DNA of 64,000 nt from an uncultured Gammaproteobacteria bacterium (GTDB lineage Bacteria > Pseudomonadota > Gammaproteobacteria > PS1 > Pseudothioglobaceae), in assembly GCA_913047325.1 (NCBI GenBank), contig CAJWTP010000001.1, positions 45,695 through 109,694 on the forward strand, in the 5' to 3' direction. The position numbers and the translations under genes are program-made. This document shows positions 1-10,908 of the stretch, piece after piece; the stretch's first letter is position 1, and each line of letters begins with the position of its first letter. Below the pieces are notes generated by a model. The model was not told the DNA's origin and did no database searches. It saw only the letters and a program-made list of their open reading frames with translations.

Positions 1-14
1 ATATTACAACAAAA

Positions 15-1232
15 ATGATACATCAAAAAAGACGACAAGAATTATTAAGAAAATTAGAACGCAACGCAATAGTTATTGTTAGCACTAACAGCGAACAAAA
101 AAGAAATGGCGATGTCAACTATCCATTCCGTCCTGACAGTAATTTTTGGTATCTAACGGGCTTTACTGAGCCTGATGCTGTTGCAGTTATTTCGAAAGAC
201 AACTACGCCATTTTTCTTAGGCCTAAAGATCAAAAAAAAGAAATTTGGGACGGCGAAAGACTTGGCATTGAAATTGCCCCTGAAGAGCTATTAGCCAATA
301 AAGCCTACCCCATTGAGAGTTTTTTTGACGAAATTAAAATACTAATTAATAAAGACAAGATTGTATACTTTGACGACTCAAGTACAAACATAATTAATAA
401 ATCCATTATTTCATCCTTAAATAGCTCTTTCGAACCGTTAAAGCCATATTTATCAGAAATGCGACTTCTAAAAGACCAAGATGAAATAAACAAAATGCAA
501 CTTTCAGCACAATATAGTGCAGAAACACATATGATGGTGATGAAAACGGTAAAGCCTGGGATGTATGAATATCAGGTGGCAGCCATTTTTGATTCAGAAT
601 TTACAAGGCGAAACTCTAGGCATGCCTATCCGCCTATCGTAGCAGGAGGAAACAATGCTTGTGTCCTCCACTATATTGAAAATAACAAAAAACTAAATGA
701 CGGCGACTTACTCCTTGTTGACGCTGGCTGTGAAATCTCAGGATATGCTTCAGACGTTACACGTACCTTCCCGATAAATGGCAGTTTTAATGACGCGCAA
801 AGGGAAATATACGAGATTGTCTTAAATGCACAAAAGTCTGCCATTAACTGCATAAAACCGGGCGAAAAGGTTAACAGGCCGCATGAAATTGCCTGCGATA
901 TTATTTCTAAGGGCCTCACTAAGCTAGGAATCATAAAAGACTCCAGCGGATTAAGGGATTATTACATGCATAACACAGGGCACTGGTTAGGTCTGGACGT
1001 GCATGATGTTGGCGAATACAAGACTGACGATGATTATCGATGCTTTGAAGAATGCATGGTGATGACAGTTGAACCAGGAATCTATATACGTAAGAATGAT
1101 AAAATTGACTCTAAGTACTGGGGAATTGGAGTAAGGATTGAAGATGATATCCTTGTCACTGCTGATGGCTATAAAATTCTCTCAAATTCTGTCGTCAAAG
1201 AAATAGAAGATATAGAACATATAATGAATTAA
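15..1232 (+). CDS. pepP: Xaa-Pro aminopeptidase (M24B)
   Basis: 405 aa ORF; N-terminal FRPDSNFWYLTGF and C-terminal HNTGHWLGLDVHD / EPGIYI motifs of aminopeptidase P. Confidence 0.93.
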   Translation: MIHQKRRQELLRKLERNAIVIVSTNSEQKRNGDVNYPFRPDSNFWYLTGFTEPDAVAVISKDNYAIFLRPKDQKKEIWDGERLGIEIAPEELLANKAYPIESFFDEIKILINKDKIVYFDDSSTNIINKSIISSLNSSFEPLKPYLSEMRLLKDQDEINKMQLSAQYSAETHMMVMKTVKPGMYEYQVAAIFDSEFTRRNSRHAYPPIVAGGNNACVLHYIENNKKLNDGDLLLVDAGCEISGYASDVTRTFPINGSFNDAQREIYEIVLNAQKSAINCIKPGEKVNRPHEIACDIISKGLTKLGIIKDSSGLRDYYMHNTGHWLGLDVHDVGEYKTDDDYRCFEECMVMTVEPGIYIRKNDKIDSKYWGIGVRIEDDILVTADGYKILSNSVVKEIEDIEHIMN

Positions 1233-1239
1233 TAAAATC

Positions 1240-2256
1240 ATGAATATACAACAAGCCATAAAATCTGTTATTGCCAAACAAGATTTAAGTGAAGGTCAAA
1301 TGCATGATGTAATGAATAGCATTATGACAGGCCAGACAACTGACGCACAGATTGGCGCCTTCCTAATTGGACTTTCAATGAAAGGAGAAACTATTGAAGA
1401 AATAACTGCTAGCGCCAAAGTTATGAGAGCTCTTGCAACTCCGGTAGAAATAAATAGTTCCGATTATTTAGTTGATACTTGCGGGACAGGAGGCGATGGC
1501 CTAGGACTGTTTAATATTTCAACAGCTTCTGCCTTCGTAGTTGCCGCAGCAGGCGGTAAAGTCGCTAAACACGGAAATCGTTCAATCTCTTCAAAATCAG
1601 GTAGTGCTGATGTTCTAGAGTCTGCTGGGGTCAACCTTGATTTAAGCCCAAGAATTATCGGCCAATGCGTTGAAGAAATTGGTGTCGGTTTTATGTTTGC
1701 CCCAGCCCACCATAGTGCAATGAAGCATGCCATTGGTCCTAGAAAAGAGCTAGCAGTTAGAACTATATTTAATGTTTTGGGACCGCTAACAAATCCAGCA
1801 AAAGCCCCTAATCAGGTAATGGGAGTCTACGATAAAAGCTTAATTGAACCTATCGCTAATGTACTTAAAGGTCTTGGTTCTCGTCACGTGATGGTTGTCC
1901 ACTCTGCGGATGGTCTTGACGAATTATCTGTCGCTGACAAAACTTATGTAGCAGAATTAAAGGATGGAGTTGTTACAACTTATACAATACACCCAGAAGA
2001 ATTGGATCTCGCCCTGGGAGATTTAAACGACATCAAAGCAGATGACGCTAAAGACTCACTTAATATAATCAAAGATGCTTTTTCCGGGAAGGAAGGAGCA
2101 GCAAGAGATATTATCTCTCTAAATGCAGGTGCTGCAATCTATGTTTGCGGACTAACTGGTTCTCTGAAGCCAGGCATTGAAAAAGCAAGACTAGCACTTT
2201 CAGATGGAAGCGCACAGCAAAAACTTGATGATTATATTAAGACCAGCAATAGCTGA
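1240..2256 (+). CDS. trpD: Anthranilate phosphoribosyltransferase
   Basis: 338 aa; DTCGTGGDGLGLFNISTASAFVVAAAG and KHGNRSISSKSGSADVLE motifs. Confidence 0.96.
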   Translation: MNIQQAIKSVIAKQDLSEGQMHDVMNSIMTGQTTDAQIGAFLIGLSMKGETIEEITASAKVMRALATPVEINSSDYLVDTCGTGGDGLGLFNISTASAFVVAAAGGKVAKHGNRSISSKSGSADVLESAGVNLDLSPRIIGQCVEEIGVGFMFAPAHHSAMKHAIGPRKELAVRTIFNVLGPLTNPAKAPNQVMGVYDKSLIEPIANVLKGLGSRHVMVVHSADGLDELSVADKTYVAELKDGVVTTYTIHPEELDLALGDLNDIKADDAKDSLNIIKDAFSGKEGAARDIISLNAGAAIYVCGLTGSLKPGIEKARLALSDGSAQQKLDDYIKTSNS

Positions 2257-2263
2257 ATGAGAC

Positions 2264-2806
2264 ATGAATAAAAAAACTAACCTTATTTGGATTGATCTTG
2301 AAATGACTGGATTAGTTCCTGAAAAAGATGTCATCATTGAAATAGCCACTGTTGTTACAGATGCGGATTTGAATGTTGTAGCAGAAGGACCCTCTATAGC
2401 AATCCATCAGAGTGATGATTATCTTAATAATATGGACGAGTGGAACACTAATCAACACTCTAAATCTGGCCTAGTAAAGCGAGTTAGAGAAAGTAAAATT
2501 ACATCAAAAAAGGCTGAAAAACAGACTATAGATTTCTTAATAGAGTATGTGAGTCCAGGGGTCTCGCCAATGTGTGGAAATTCAATCTGTCAAGATAGAA
2601 GATTCCTATACAACTACATGCCAAATCTTGAAAAATTTTTCCATTACCGTCATATTGATGTATCAACATTAAAAGAGCTGGCCATACGTTGGAAGCCAAA
2701 AGTAATTTCAACATCAAACAAACAAACGAAGCATTTGGCATTGTCTGATGTTTACGATTCTATAAATGAGCTAAAACACTATCGAGAACATTTTATTGAT
2801 GCCTGA
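2264..2806 (+). CDS. orn: Oligoribonuclease
   Basis: 180 aa; [11 protein letters not shown] and [14 protein letters not shown] motifs of the DEDDh exonuclease. Confidence 0.96.
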   Translation: MNKKTNLIWIDLEMTGLVPEKDVIIEIATVVTDADLNVVAEGPSIAIHQSDDYLNNMDEWNTNQHSKSGLVKRVRESKITSKKAEKQTIDFLIEYVSPGVSPMCGNSICQDRRFLYNYMPNLEKFFHYRHIDVSTLKELAIRWKPKVISTSNKQTKHLALSDVYDSINELKHYREHFIDA

Positions 2807-3659
2807 AGTAACTTATCTTGCGCCAGCAAAAATTAATCTTTTTTTGCATATCACCTCAAAAAGACCTGATGGCTACCATAACTTACAAACTATTTTCCAG
2901 CTTTTAGATTATGGCGATGAAATTACTTTTCGTTTAAGAAGTGATGGCGAAATTAATCGCGTTTATGGTAATGAATCTATTCCTCCAGAACAAGACTTAT
3001 TATTGCAAAGTGCAAACATCTTAAAAAGACACAGTGGAACGGCAGCTGGGATTGATATGGGTATCAATAAAAAAATACCAACAGGTGGTGGTCTTGGAGG
3101 CGGTAGTTCAAATGCTGCAACTGTATTGATTGCACTTAACAAAATATGGAATCTTAAGTTACCTGAAAATGAAATCTTCAAAATTGGACAAACTCTAGGA
3201 GCAGATGTCCCTGTATTTATCAATGGATATAGTGCTTGGGCTGAAGGAACTGGAGACATATTAACTCCAATGAATTTACCAAGACACTTCTATCTGGTTG
3301 TTTCAATAAATAAAAAGATATCAACGAAAGAAATTTTCTCTCACAAAGCATTGACAATGTCGCCCGTACAAAGGAAAATACCTGACTTTTCATTACTTTC
3401 AAATCTACACAACGACTGCTTAGATGCTGCAATCGATTTAGAGAATGATATAAAAGAGGCTTTAAGCTATCTGGACTCGACAAAATGCCATCTTGGTAAC
3501 GCTAAAATGACAGGTAGTGGGTGTTGTGTTTTTGTTGCTTTTGAAAGAAAAAAAGATGCAGTGATAGCAAAAGAAGAATTGCCATCACAATGGTTTGGTT
3601 TTGTCGCGCAAGCGATTGATAAATCACCGTCACACAATTGGGATGTCGCCAAGCGGTAA
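2799..3659 (+). CDS. ispE: 4-diphosphocytidyl-2-C-methyl-D-erythritol kinase
   Basis: GHMP kinase motif [23 protein letters not shown] track starts at TTG 2796, ATG at 2799 more likely; overlaps the orn stop; stop codon lies inside tRNA-Gln. Confidence 0.95.
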   Translation: MPEVTYLAPAKINLFLHITSKRPDGYHNLQTIFQLLDYGDEITFRLRSDGEINRVYGNESIPPEQDLLLQSANILKRHSGTAAGIDMGINKKIPTGGGLGGGSSNAATVLIALNKIWNLKLPENEIFKIGQTLGADVPVFINGYSAWAEGTGDILTPMNLPRHFYLVVSINKKISTKEIFSHKALTMSPVQRKIPDFSLLSNLHNDCLDAAIDLENDIKEALSYLDSTKCHLGNAKMTGSGCCVFVAFERKKDAVIAKEELPSQWFGFVAQAIDKSPSHNWDVAKR

Positions 3660-3713
3660 GGCAACGGGTTTTGATCCCGTCATGCGCAGGTTCAAATCCT
3701 GCCATCCCAGCCA
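3639..3713 (+). tRNA. tRNA-Gln (anticodon TTG)
   Basis: TGGGATGTCGCCAAGCGGTAAGGCAACGGGTTTTGATCCCGTCATGCGCAGGTTCAAATCCTGCCATCCCAGCCA folds as a cloverleaf with encoded CCA. Confidence 0.96.
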
Positions 3714-3794
3714 TCTTCTTTATTAAATAAACATTAAATCCTTATCGGGTAAACTATATTTATATTATTTATGAATTTTTATTAAGCATCTATC

Positions 3795-4274
3795 ATGAGT
3801 GAAAAATTTTATCAATTCAATATTAATCAACTTAATGGTGAAGAGATTTCATTTAATAAACTCAAAGGAAAGGTAGTTCTAGTCGTTAATACAGCAAGTA
3901 AATGTGGTCTAACCTATCATTACACAGGACTAGAGAAGCTTTATCAGGAATACAAAGACACTGGGTTTGTAATAATTGGCTTTCCTTGTAATCAATTTGG
4001 CAAACAAGAGCCAGGGACTTCAGAAGAAATACAAGATTTTTGTAGCCATAATTATGATGTCACCTTCCCTTTGTCTGAAAAGATTGAAGTCAATGGCCCA
4101 GATGCGCACCCTCTTTATAAATATTTAAAAAAAGAATTAAAGGGCAAATTAAATGACAGTATCAAATGGAATTTTACGAAATTTCTAATTGATCGTAATG
4201 GTATGCCTTTCAAACGCTTTGGCTCGACAGTTGAGCCTGAAGATATAAGACCATTCATTGATGAACTGACATAA
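3795..4274 (+). CDS. Glutathione peroxidase family protein
   Basis: 159 aa; NTASKCGLT, GFPCNQFGKQEPG and KWNFTKFLIDRNG motifs (Cys-type GPx). Confidence 0.93.
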   Translation: MSEKFYQFNINQLNGEEISFNKLKGKVVLVVNTASKCGLTYHYTGLEKLYQEYKDTGFVIIGFPCNQFGKQEPGTSEEIQDFCSHNYDVTFPLSEKIEVNGPDAHPLYKYLKKELKGKLNDSIKWNFTKFLIDRNGMPFKRFGSTVEPEDIRPFIDELT

Positions 4275-4327
4275 CTCACCTCTGCCGAAAGCAAATTCCT
4301 ATCCCTTTAACTAAAACTTATATAGTA

Positions 4328-4744
4328 ATGAAAAGCAAAGAACTTACTTTTTTCAAAGTCTTTTTTATAACTGCATCTTTATGGAATTTAATAGGTGCAT
4401 TTTTCGGTTATTTCAACACCGCCTATACTTTTAACGGCTTTTTTGACAGAGAATTAACAGACCCTCTATTTTATGCCATTTATCAAGGTACTTGGGGAAC
4501 AACACTTGTATATTTTATAGGTTACGCAATTGTTGCTTACAACCCTCTAAAACACTACGGTATTGTAATTGTTGGCGGAATCGGCAAAGTTGGTTTTGCA
4601 ATTTCCTTATTTAAGCTTTACCTGTCGGGACTCGCCAATTCTGTTGTATTCATTGTAATCATAGGCGATCTCATTTTTTCACTCTTTTTCGTGTATTATT
4701 TTTTCCGATTGTACGATGTAAACAAAAAGATAATTAATCAATGA
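4328..4744 (+). CDS. Small integral membrane protein of unknown function
   Basis: 138 aa, about four hydrophobic segments; no family recognised. Confidence 0.6.
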   Translation: MKSKELTFFKVFFITASLWNLIGAFFGYFNTAYTFNGFFDRELTDPLFYAIYQGTWGTTLVYFIGYAIVAYNPLKHYGIVIVGGIGKVGFAISLFKLYLSGLANSVVFIVIIGDLIFSLFFVYYFFRLYDVNKKIINQ

Positions 4745-4824
4745 AAATTATTTCAAAAAAACTATTATGTTTAATAGGATGATTTCTTTGTATAATTGGC
4801 ATCAAATAGCATAGACTCAACATA

Positions 4825-5787
4825 ATGTCATTAGATAAAATCAAGATTTTTAGTGGAAACGCCAATCCGCATCTGTCTAGTGAGATTATTGCTAGTCTGA
4901 AAATTAGCCAGAGCAAAGCCTTTGTTGGCAAGTTTAGCGATGGCGAATCACAAGTTGAGATATTGGACAACGTTCGTGGTTGTGACGTCTTTGTTATTCA
5001 ACCAACTTGCAGACCATCACCAGCCGAGACACTTATGGAGCTTCTAATAATGGTGGACGCGCTTAAGCGCTCATCAGCTGGTCGAATTACAGCAGTAGTC
5101 CCTTATCTAGGTTACTCACGACAAGATAGACGGTCTCGTCTAACCCGAGTACCAATAACAGCAAGGCTTGTTGCTCAAATGATAGAGACATCAGGTGTAA
5201 ACCGTATTTTAACGATGGATTTACATGCCGACCAAATACAAGGTTTTTTTAATATTCCTATTGACAATATATACGCTCAACCTGTTCTGGTTCAAGATAT
5301 TTTAGCTTGCAACTATAAAGACATAGTCGTCGTCTCACCGGATGTTGGCGGGGTTGCAAGAGCTAGAGCTGCAGCAAAAAGAATTAATGATGCCGACCTT
5401 GCCATTATCGATAAAAGACGTCCGGAACCTAATTTAGTTAAAGTGATGAATGTAATTGGTGATGTGTCCGGTCGTACTTGTATCATAATAGATGATATGG
5501 TTGATACTGCCGGAACACTTTGTCAGGCAGCAGATATATTGAAGGAGAAAGGTGCAAACAAGGTTGTAGCATACGCTACACACGCAGTTCTATCTGGGGC
5601 TGCTGTAGAAAATATCGCTAATTCTTCTCTGAATGAGCTTGTCGTCACTAATACAATACCTTTGAATGACGAAGCAACAGCATGTTCAAAAATTAGACAA
5701 TTATCAATTGCTCAAACACTTGCAGATGTTATAAGAAGAATCAGTAATGAGCAGTCAATTAGTTCAATTTTTGCAGACTCGAAGTAA
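4825..5787 (+). CDS. prs: Ribose-phosphate pyrophosphokinase
   Basis: 320 aa; [15 protein letters not shown] and [12 protein letters not shown] motifs. Confidence 0.97.
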   Translation: MSLDKIKIFSGNANPHLSSEIIASLKISQSKAFVGKFSDGESQVEILDNVRGCDVFVIQPTCRPSPAETLMELLIMVDALKRSSAGRITAVVPYLGYSRQDRRSRLTRVPITARLVAQMIETSGVNRILTMDLHADQIQGFFNIPIDNIYAQPVLVQDILACNYKDIVVVSPDVGGVARARAAAKRINDADLAIIDKRRPEPNLVKVMNVIGDVSGRTCIIIDDMVDTAGTLCQAADILKEKGANKVVAYATHAVLSGAAVENIANSSLNELVVTNTIPLNDEATACSKIRQLSIAQTLADVIRRISNEQSISSIFADSK

Positions 5788-5842
5788 CCACAATACCACA
5801 CTAAGATACTGATTTAAAATAAAAACAGCCAGTCGAGTTATG

Positions 5843-5848
5843 TATAAT
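5843..5848 (+). promoter_or_regulatory. Candidate -10 box (TATAAT) upstream of rpoD
   Basis: TATAAT 30 nt upstream of the rpoD ATG; no strong -35. Confidence 0.35.
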
Positions 5849-5878
5849 TCTCTCTTTGTTTTGTAAAAAACTTCAATT

Positions 5879-7702
5879 ATGAAATCTAGCAAAAAGGACC
5901 ACAAAGAAGCCCTTCAAAACTTAATCTTAATTGGTAAAGAGCAGGGCTACCTAACTTACTCCGAAATTAACGATATCCTACCCCAAGATTTATTAACACC
6001 TGAACAGGTAGAGCCAATTGTTACAATTTTGGAGGAACTCGATATTGCAGTTTCTGACGAAGCTCCAGATGCAGACACGTTGGTTATGGAGACAGGTGGT
6101 AAAGCTCAATCAACCTCTGCAGAAGTTGCAATTGCAGCTCTGGCCGCTCTAGATTCTGAGTTTGGGAGAACAACAGACCCTGTTCGCATGTATATGCGCG
6201 AAATGGGTGTTGTAGAACTACTTGAACAACAAGATGAGGTCCGTATTGCTAAAGAAATTGAGGCAGGTGTATTTGAAATCATGCAGGCCATTACCCTTTA
6301 TCCAGAAATCTCAGTTTACTTCTTTAAAGCTTATACTAGACTCGAGGAAGGCAAATGTAAAATGACTGATGTCGTTATTGGCTATCAGGGTGATGCAGAA
6401 GAGTTTGAGGAAAAGCAAGCTCTTGTTGAAGAAAAATTAGCTAATCTAGAAGATATTGGAGATCAAGAGGAAGAAGATTTCGACGAACTAGAATATACAG
6501 GTCCTGACGAAGGTGAGGTGTATGAACGTTTTGAAAAAATTCAAAAAGCTTTTAACAGCTATACAAAAGCTAATAATAAGAATGGCTATCTTGATGAAAA
6601 AACTATCAAAGCTCGACAAAAATTCTCGGCTTGTATTTCAGACTTAAGACTTGCGCCAAAATTAGTGAGTACCATGATGGAGCTTGTAAGTGGTCGTATT
6701 GATGAAGTTAAAATAAGAGAGAAAACAATTCGTGATACTTGTCTTGAAGCTGGTATGCCAAAAGAAGTTTTTTATAACTCATTTCCTGGTAATGAAACCA
6801 ACCTTGACTGGCTTAAATCAATTAGCCTTGATAAGTCTGTCATAGAATCACTCAAGAAACACGAAGATGACATCTACTACGCGCAGAAAAGTCTCTTAGA
6901 GCAAGAAAAAGAGATGCAAATAACTACTGCTGAATTAAAAGAAATTAACAAAAAATATAGACAAGGCGACCGCAAGGCCAAAAAAGCAAAAAGTCAAATG
7001 ATTGAAGCCAATCTAAGACTTGTCATCTCAATTGCAAAAAAATACGCTAACCGTGGTTTACAATTCCTAGATCTTATCCAAGAAGGAAATGTTGGCCTAA
7101 TGAAGGCAGTCGATAAGTTTGAGTATCGTCGCGGCTACAAATTCTCGACCTATGCAACATGGTGGATTCGTCAGGCAATCACTCGTTCAATAGCCGATCA
7201 GGCACGCACAATTAGAATTCCTGTCCATATGATTGAAACAATCAATAAGCTCAACCGTGTTCGCCGACAACTCCTACAAAAATTTGGTAGGGAAGCTACC
7301 CCAGAGGAGCTTGCAGTTGAAATGGAGTTGCCCGAATATAAGATAAATAAAATTCTTAAAATTGCCAAAGAGCCTTTATCCATGGAAAATCCTGTTGGTG
7401 ATGATGAAGATTCTACAATTGGTGACTTTATCGAGGATGAAAAGCTTTCTTCGCCAGTGGAGGTCACGACTAGAGAGAGTTTAAAGGAAACTACCAGTGA
7501 TCTTTTAGCTAACCTTTCTCCAAGAGAGGCAAAAGTATTGAAAATGCGATTTGGAATAGATATGAGTACAGACCATACCCTAGAAGAGGTTGGACGTCAA
7601 TTTGATGTTACACGCGAACGAATTCGTCAAATTGAAGCGAAAGCTTTACGTAAGTTAAGACATCCGTCACGCGCTCATAAATTACAAAGCTTTTTGGAAT
7701 AA
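5879..7702 (+). CDS. rpoD: RNA polymerase sigma-70 factor RpoD
   Basis: 607 aa; region 2 [49 protein letters not shown] and region 4 [27 protein letters not shown]. Confidence 0.98.
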   Translation: MKSSKKDHKEALQNLILIGKEQGYLTYSEINDILPQDLLTPEQVEPIVTILEELDIAVSDEAPDADTLVMETGGKAQSTSAEVAIAALAALDSEFGRTTDPVRMYMREMGVVELLEQQDEVRIAKEIEAGVFEIMQAITLYPEISVYFFKAYTRLEEGKCKMTDVVIGYQGDAEEFEEKQALVEEKLANLEDIGDQEEEDFDELEYTGPDEGEVYERFEKIQKAFNSYTKANNKNGYLDEKTIKARQKFSACISDLRLAPKLVSTMMELVSGRIDEVKIREKTIRDTCLEAGMPKEVFYNSFPGNETNLDWLKSISLDKSVIESLKKHEDDIYYAQKSLLEQEKEMQITTAELKEINKKYRQGDRKAKKAKSQMIEANLRLVISIAKKYANRGLQFLDLIQEGNVGLMKAVDKFEYRRGYKFSTYATWWIRQAITRSIADQARTIRIPVHMIETINKLNRVRRQLLQKFGREATPEELAVEMELPEYKINKILKIAKEPLSMENPVGDDEDSTIGDFIEDEKLSSPVEVTTRESLKETTSDLLANLSPREAKVLKMRFGIDMSTDHTLEEVGRQFDVTRERIRQIEAKALRKLRHPSRAHKLQSFLE

Positions 7703-7712
7703 CCCCTTCCCC

Positions 7713-7789
7713 GGGCCTATAGCTCAGTTGGTTAGAGCAGTCGACTCATAATCGATTGGTCCTTGGTTCAAGTCCAAGTAGGCCCACCA
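7713..7789 (+). tRNA. tRNA with CAT anticodon, probably tRNA-Ile2 (lysidine-modified)
   Basis: GGGCCTATAGCTCAGTTGGTTAGAGCAGTCGACTCATAATCGATTGGTCCTTGGTTCAAGTCCAAGTAGGCCCACCA; the anticodon arm and loop (GACTCATAATCG) look like E. coli tRNA-Ile(CAU) rather than Met. Confidence 0.9.
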
Positions 7790-7795
7790 AATTTT

Positions 7796-7826
7796 AAAAA
7801 ACCTAGCTTATCGCTAGGTTTTTTAT
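7796..7826 (+). terminator. Rho-independent terminator after rpoD / tRNA
   Basis: AAAAACCTAGC-TTATC-GCTAGGTTTTTT hairpin plus T tract. Confidence 0.9.
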
Positions 7827-7910
7827 TGATAGACAATCAAAATTCAAATTCTTATAAAATTGTTATGTTCAATACAATACTAAGTGTTTAGAAGAAGAAC
7901 AATAAAACCT

Positions 7911-8666
7911 ATGTTTTCAACATTACTTCCAAAACTTATATCACTGACTTCTATGGTTGGTGAGACCATCATATCCCTTCATAACGAGAACATGGGTTTT
8001 ATTGTTAAATCTGATAGTACGCCACTAACACAAGCAGATAAGACTTCTCATAAGCTCATTACAAATGTCTTAGAAAAAATAACACCGGATATTCCAATAT
8101 TATCAGAGGAATCTGAAGAAACTCCTTTTTCAGTTCGAAAAAACTGGCAGAAATATTGGCTCATTGACCCTTTGGATGGTACTCGAGATTTTATAGAAGG
8201 TTCAAAAGAATTCTGTATTAGTATTGCTTTTATTGAAAAAAACTATCCTGTTTTTGGTCTTATCTATTCACCCTTCGAAAAAGTTCACTATTATCGTTTA
8301 CCTCAACAAGAATCAATCAAGCTTATTGATAATGTTGTTCACAAGCTTTGCACAAAAAAGCCAAAACGCTGGGAAAAAATTGTCTTTGGCAGATACTCAC
8401 AAAATAACAAACAACTCCAAAAACATCTTAGATCAAAAACTAATTTTGAAACATTTCGCTTAGGAAGTGCACTCAAATTTTGTTTGATTGCTGAAGGGAT
8501 TTATCACTATTACCCTAAATTTGGCCGATGTTCAGAATGGGATACTGCTGCTGGTGTTTGTATTTTAGAAGGTGCAGGAGGTAAGGTTGAAGATTTACAA
8601 GGCCAACCTCTACAATACAATACAAAAGAAGACACCACAAGCCCTACGTTTGTCGCCACTGCTTAA
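7911..8666 (+). CDS. cysQ: 3'(2'),5'-bisphosphate nucleotidase (inositol monophosphatase family)
   Basis: PILSEESEE and WLIDPLDGTRDFIEG motifs; ORF track starts at 7884, ATG at 7911 (MFSTLLPKLI) more likely. Confidence 0.88.
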   Translation: MFSTLLPKLISLTSMVGETIISLHNENMGFIVKSDSTPLTQADKTSHKLITNVLEKITPDIPILSEESEETPFSVRKNWQKYWLIDPLDGTRDFIEGSKEFCISIAFIEKNYPVFGLIYSPFEKVHYYRLPQQESIKLIDNVVHKLCTKKPKRWEKIVFGRYSQNNKQLQKHLRSKTNFETFRLGSALKFCLIAEGIYHYYPKFGRCSEWDTAAGVCILEGAGGKVEDLQGQPLQYNTKEDTTSPTFVATA

Positions 8667-9484
8667 TCGAATTGAAGAGATAAATCAATTGCATTAATAT
8701 GCTTAGTAATTGCACCTATTGAAATATAATCCACACCTGTTTCTGCATAACCAACTATGTTATTTTCATCTATATTTCCCGAAGCCTCTAGTTGACAAAC
8801 CCCTCTAGCTTTAGATACAGCTTTTGTCAGCTCAGCTATAGAAAAATTATCACAAAGTACCCTCGTAATACGATCAATTTTTAGTGTTTTTTGAAGTTCC
8901 TCAAGAGTTTCCACTTCTACGATAATAGGTTTCTCTGGATGTTTTATTTGTGCTAATTCTATCGATTTTTCAATAGAACCAATAGCCATAATATGATTCT
9001 CTTTAAGCATAATACAATCATAAAGTCCCATCCGATGGTTGGTTCCACCACCACATTTAACGGCATACTTTTGAGCATGTCTAAGGTTGGGAATTGTTTT
9101 CCTAGTATCCAACAATTGTGTTTTTGTATGCTTGATTAAATTGAATAATAATCTTGTTTGGGTTGCTGTTGCACTTAGAGTTTGCAGAAAGTTAAGTGCG
9201 GTTCTTTCAGTACTTATTATTGCCTGGGCTCGACCAATTAATTGACAAATTATTGTGTCTGGCATAACTTCTTCGCCTTCTTTAATTTTCCAATCAATTT
9301 CAATACTGGGGTCTAACTCAGTAAAACAATAATCAGAATATTCAACACCACAAATGACAGCTTTTTCACGACAAATTATTGACGCCTTTATTCTTTCATT
9401 ATCCAATAAGTCAGAAGACAAGTCTCCAGTTCCAATGTCCTCTGATAGTGCCATATGAACGATTTGTTTTATTATCTTACTCAT
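8663..9484 (-). CDS. nadC: Nicotinate-nucleotide pyrophosphorylase (carboxylating)
   Basis: LLDTRKTIPNLRHAQKYAVKCGGGTNHRMGLYDCIMLKENH; likely start MSKIIKQIV inside the longer ORF 8663..9520. Confidence 0.95.
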   Translation of the reverse strand: MSKIIKQIVHMALSEDIGTGDLSSDLLDNERIKASIICREKAVICGVEYSDYCFTELDPSIEIDWKIKEGEEVMPDTIICQLIGRAQAIISTERTALNFLQTLSATATQTRLLFNLIKHTKTQLLDTRKTIPNLRHAQKYAVKCGGGTNHRMGLYDCIMLKENHIMAIGSIEKSIELAQIKHPEKPIIVEVETLEELQKTLKIDRITRVLCDNFSIAELTKAVSKARGVCQLEASGNIDENNIVGYAETGVDYISIGAITKHINAIDLSLQFD

Positions 9485-10562
9485 TGATAAATTCCAAAAT
9501 TGCTTTCGCAGAACATTCACTAGATCCTTGATTAAGCTGCTTATGAATCAAACCTAATTCGGCAGTTAACTCCGAATTATTGGAATTAATTAATTGCATA
9601 GCAGTATAAGCAATATTTTTCGCGTTTGCATTATCTTGTATCAATTCCGGCACTATTCCTTTCCCCAAAATAACATTTGGTAAAGACACGTAATCAGTTT
9701 TCAAGAGACGCTTAACAATCTGATAACTAGGACCCGAAATCTTATATATCACAATCATAGGAACTCCAATCATAGCTACTTCAAGCGCCGCAGTCCCGGA
9801 TGCAACAATAACCAAATCTGAGCTTGCTATTCTTGCATGTGCATCACCAATACTGAGATCAATATTTTGTTCACCAATTTGAGTCTCGACCCAATCCTTG
9901 AAATCATTATTTGCAAGTGATATTCTAAACATCAATTCAGGATCTTGTTCTCTCATCAACTTCACTGAAGTTAATATTTCAGGCAATAAAGACTTAATCT
10001 CTGCCTCTCGTGAACCAGGCATCAATAAAACCCTCTTGCCAGGGATATGTTGTCGTCTTGGTTCTAAAATTTCAGCCAATGGATGGCCAACAAATAGAGC
10101 TTTTTGACCATGTTTCTTATAAAAATCCATTTCAAATGGGAAAAGACACAGCATTAAGTCTGCTGAAGCTTTAATTTTAGTAATTCGATTCGAGCGCCAT
10201 GCCCACACTGATGGACTGATAAAGTGAACAGTTTTTATGCCATTTTGTTTAAGCTTTCGTTCAATTTTAAAATTAAAATCTGGAGAATCTACACCAATAA
10301 AAACATCTGGCCTTGATTTGGTAAAGTGTGTGACAATTGAACTTCTTAACTTTAATAGCGAGGGAAGCTTCTTTAATACTTCACTAAAGCCCATTACATT
10401 AGCATGATCCATATTCCATAATCTATGGCAGCCCGCATTACTCATCATCTCACCTGCCAATCCTTCTATTTGGCAATCGGGATTCAAGTCAATCAATGAT
10501 TTAACTAGTGTTGCGCCAATCATATCCCCTGATGTTTCTGCTGCACTAATTGCAATTTTCAT
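9477..10562 (-). CDS. lpxB: Lipid-A-disaccharide synthase
   Basis: AAETSGD N-terminus; SPSVWAWR, LMPGSREAEI and ASGTAALEVAMIGVPMIVIYK motifs. Confidence 0.96.
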   Translation of the reverse strand: MKIAISAAETSGDMIGATLVKSLIDLNPDCQIEGLAGEMMSNAGCHRLWNMDHANVMGFSEVLKKLPSLLKLRSSIVTHFTKSRPDVFIGVDSPDFNFKIERKLKQNGIKTVHFISPSVWAWRSNRITKIKASADLMLCLFPFEMDFYKKHGQKALFVGHPLAEILEPRRQHIPGKRVLLMPGSREAEIKSLLPEILTSVKLMREQDPELMFRISLANNDFKDWVETQIGEQNIDLSIGDAHARIASSDLVIVASGTAALEVAMIGVPMIVIYKISGPSYQIVKRLLKTDYVSLPNVILGKGIVPELIQDNANAKNIAYTAMQLINSNNSELTAELGLIHKQLNQGSSECSAKAILEFINE

Positions 10563-10605
10563 TATTAAAGTTAGTTATGAATGGAATAACAATAATATAG
10601 AAGAA

Positions 10606-10908
10606 TCATTTCCTCGGCAAAATAATCATTGGATTTTCTTCAAAAGGACGATAAATTACTAATACACTGCCAATAATTTGAACTAAAAAAGCTTCTGAGA
10701 ATTCAATTATTTTATTTTCTATTTCCTTTTTTTTATTGCGATCATCGACTCTAATCTTTATTTTAAGTAGCTCGTGCTTTTTCATTGTGGAGTCAAGTTC
10801 AGACAAAACTGCCTCACTTAGACCGTGTTGTCCAATCATCACGACAGGGTTTAGATCGTGTGCGAGTGTTCTTAGGTATTTTTTTTGATTGTTAGTTAGT
10901 CTCTTCAT
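10606..10908 (-). CDS. yhbY: CRS1/YhbY-type RNA-binding protein
   Basis: LRTLAHDLNPVVMIGQHGLSEAVLSELD...HELLKIKI; overlaps the lysA stop. Confidence 0.92.
   Translation of the reverse strand: MKRLTNNQKKYLRTLAHDLNPVVMIGQHGLSEAVLSELDSTMKKHELLKIKIRVDDRNKKKEIENKIIEFSEAFLVQIIGSVLVIYRPFEENPMIILPRK

Noticed and set aside
3502-3714. Reverse-strand [29 protein letters not shown]...
   Set aside because: Antisense translation of tRNA-Gln and ispE; a typical spurious ORF.
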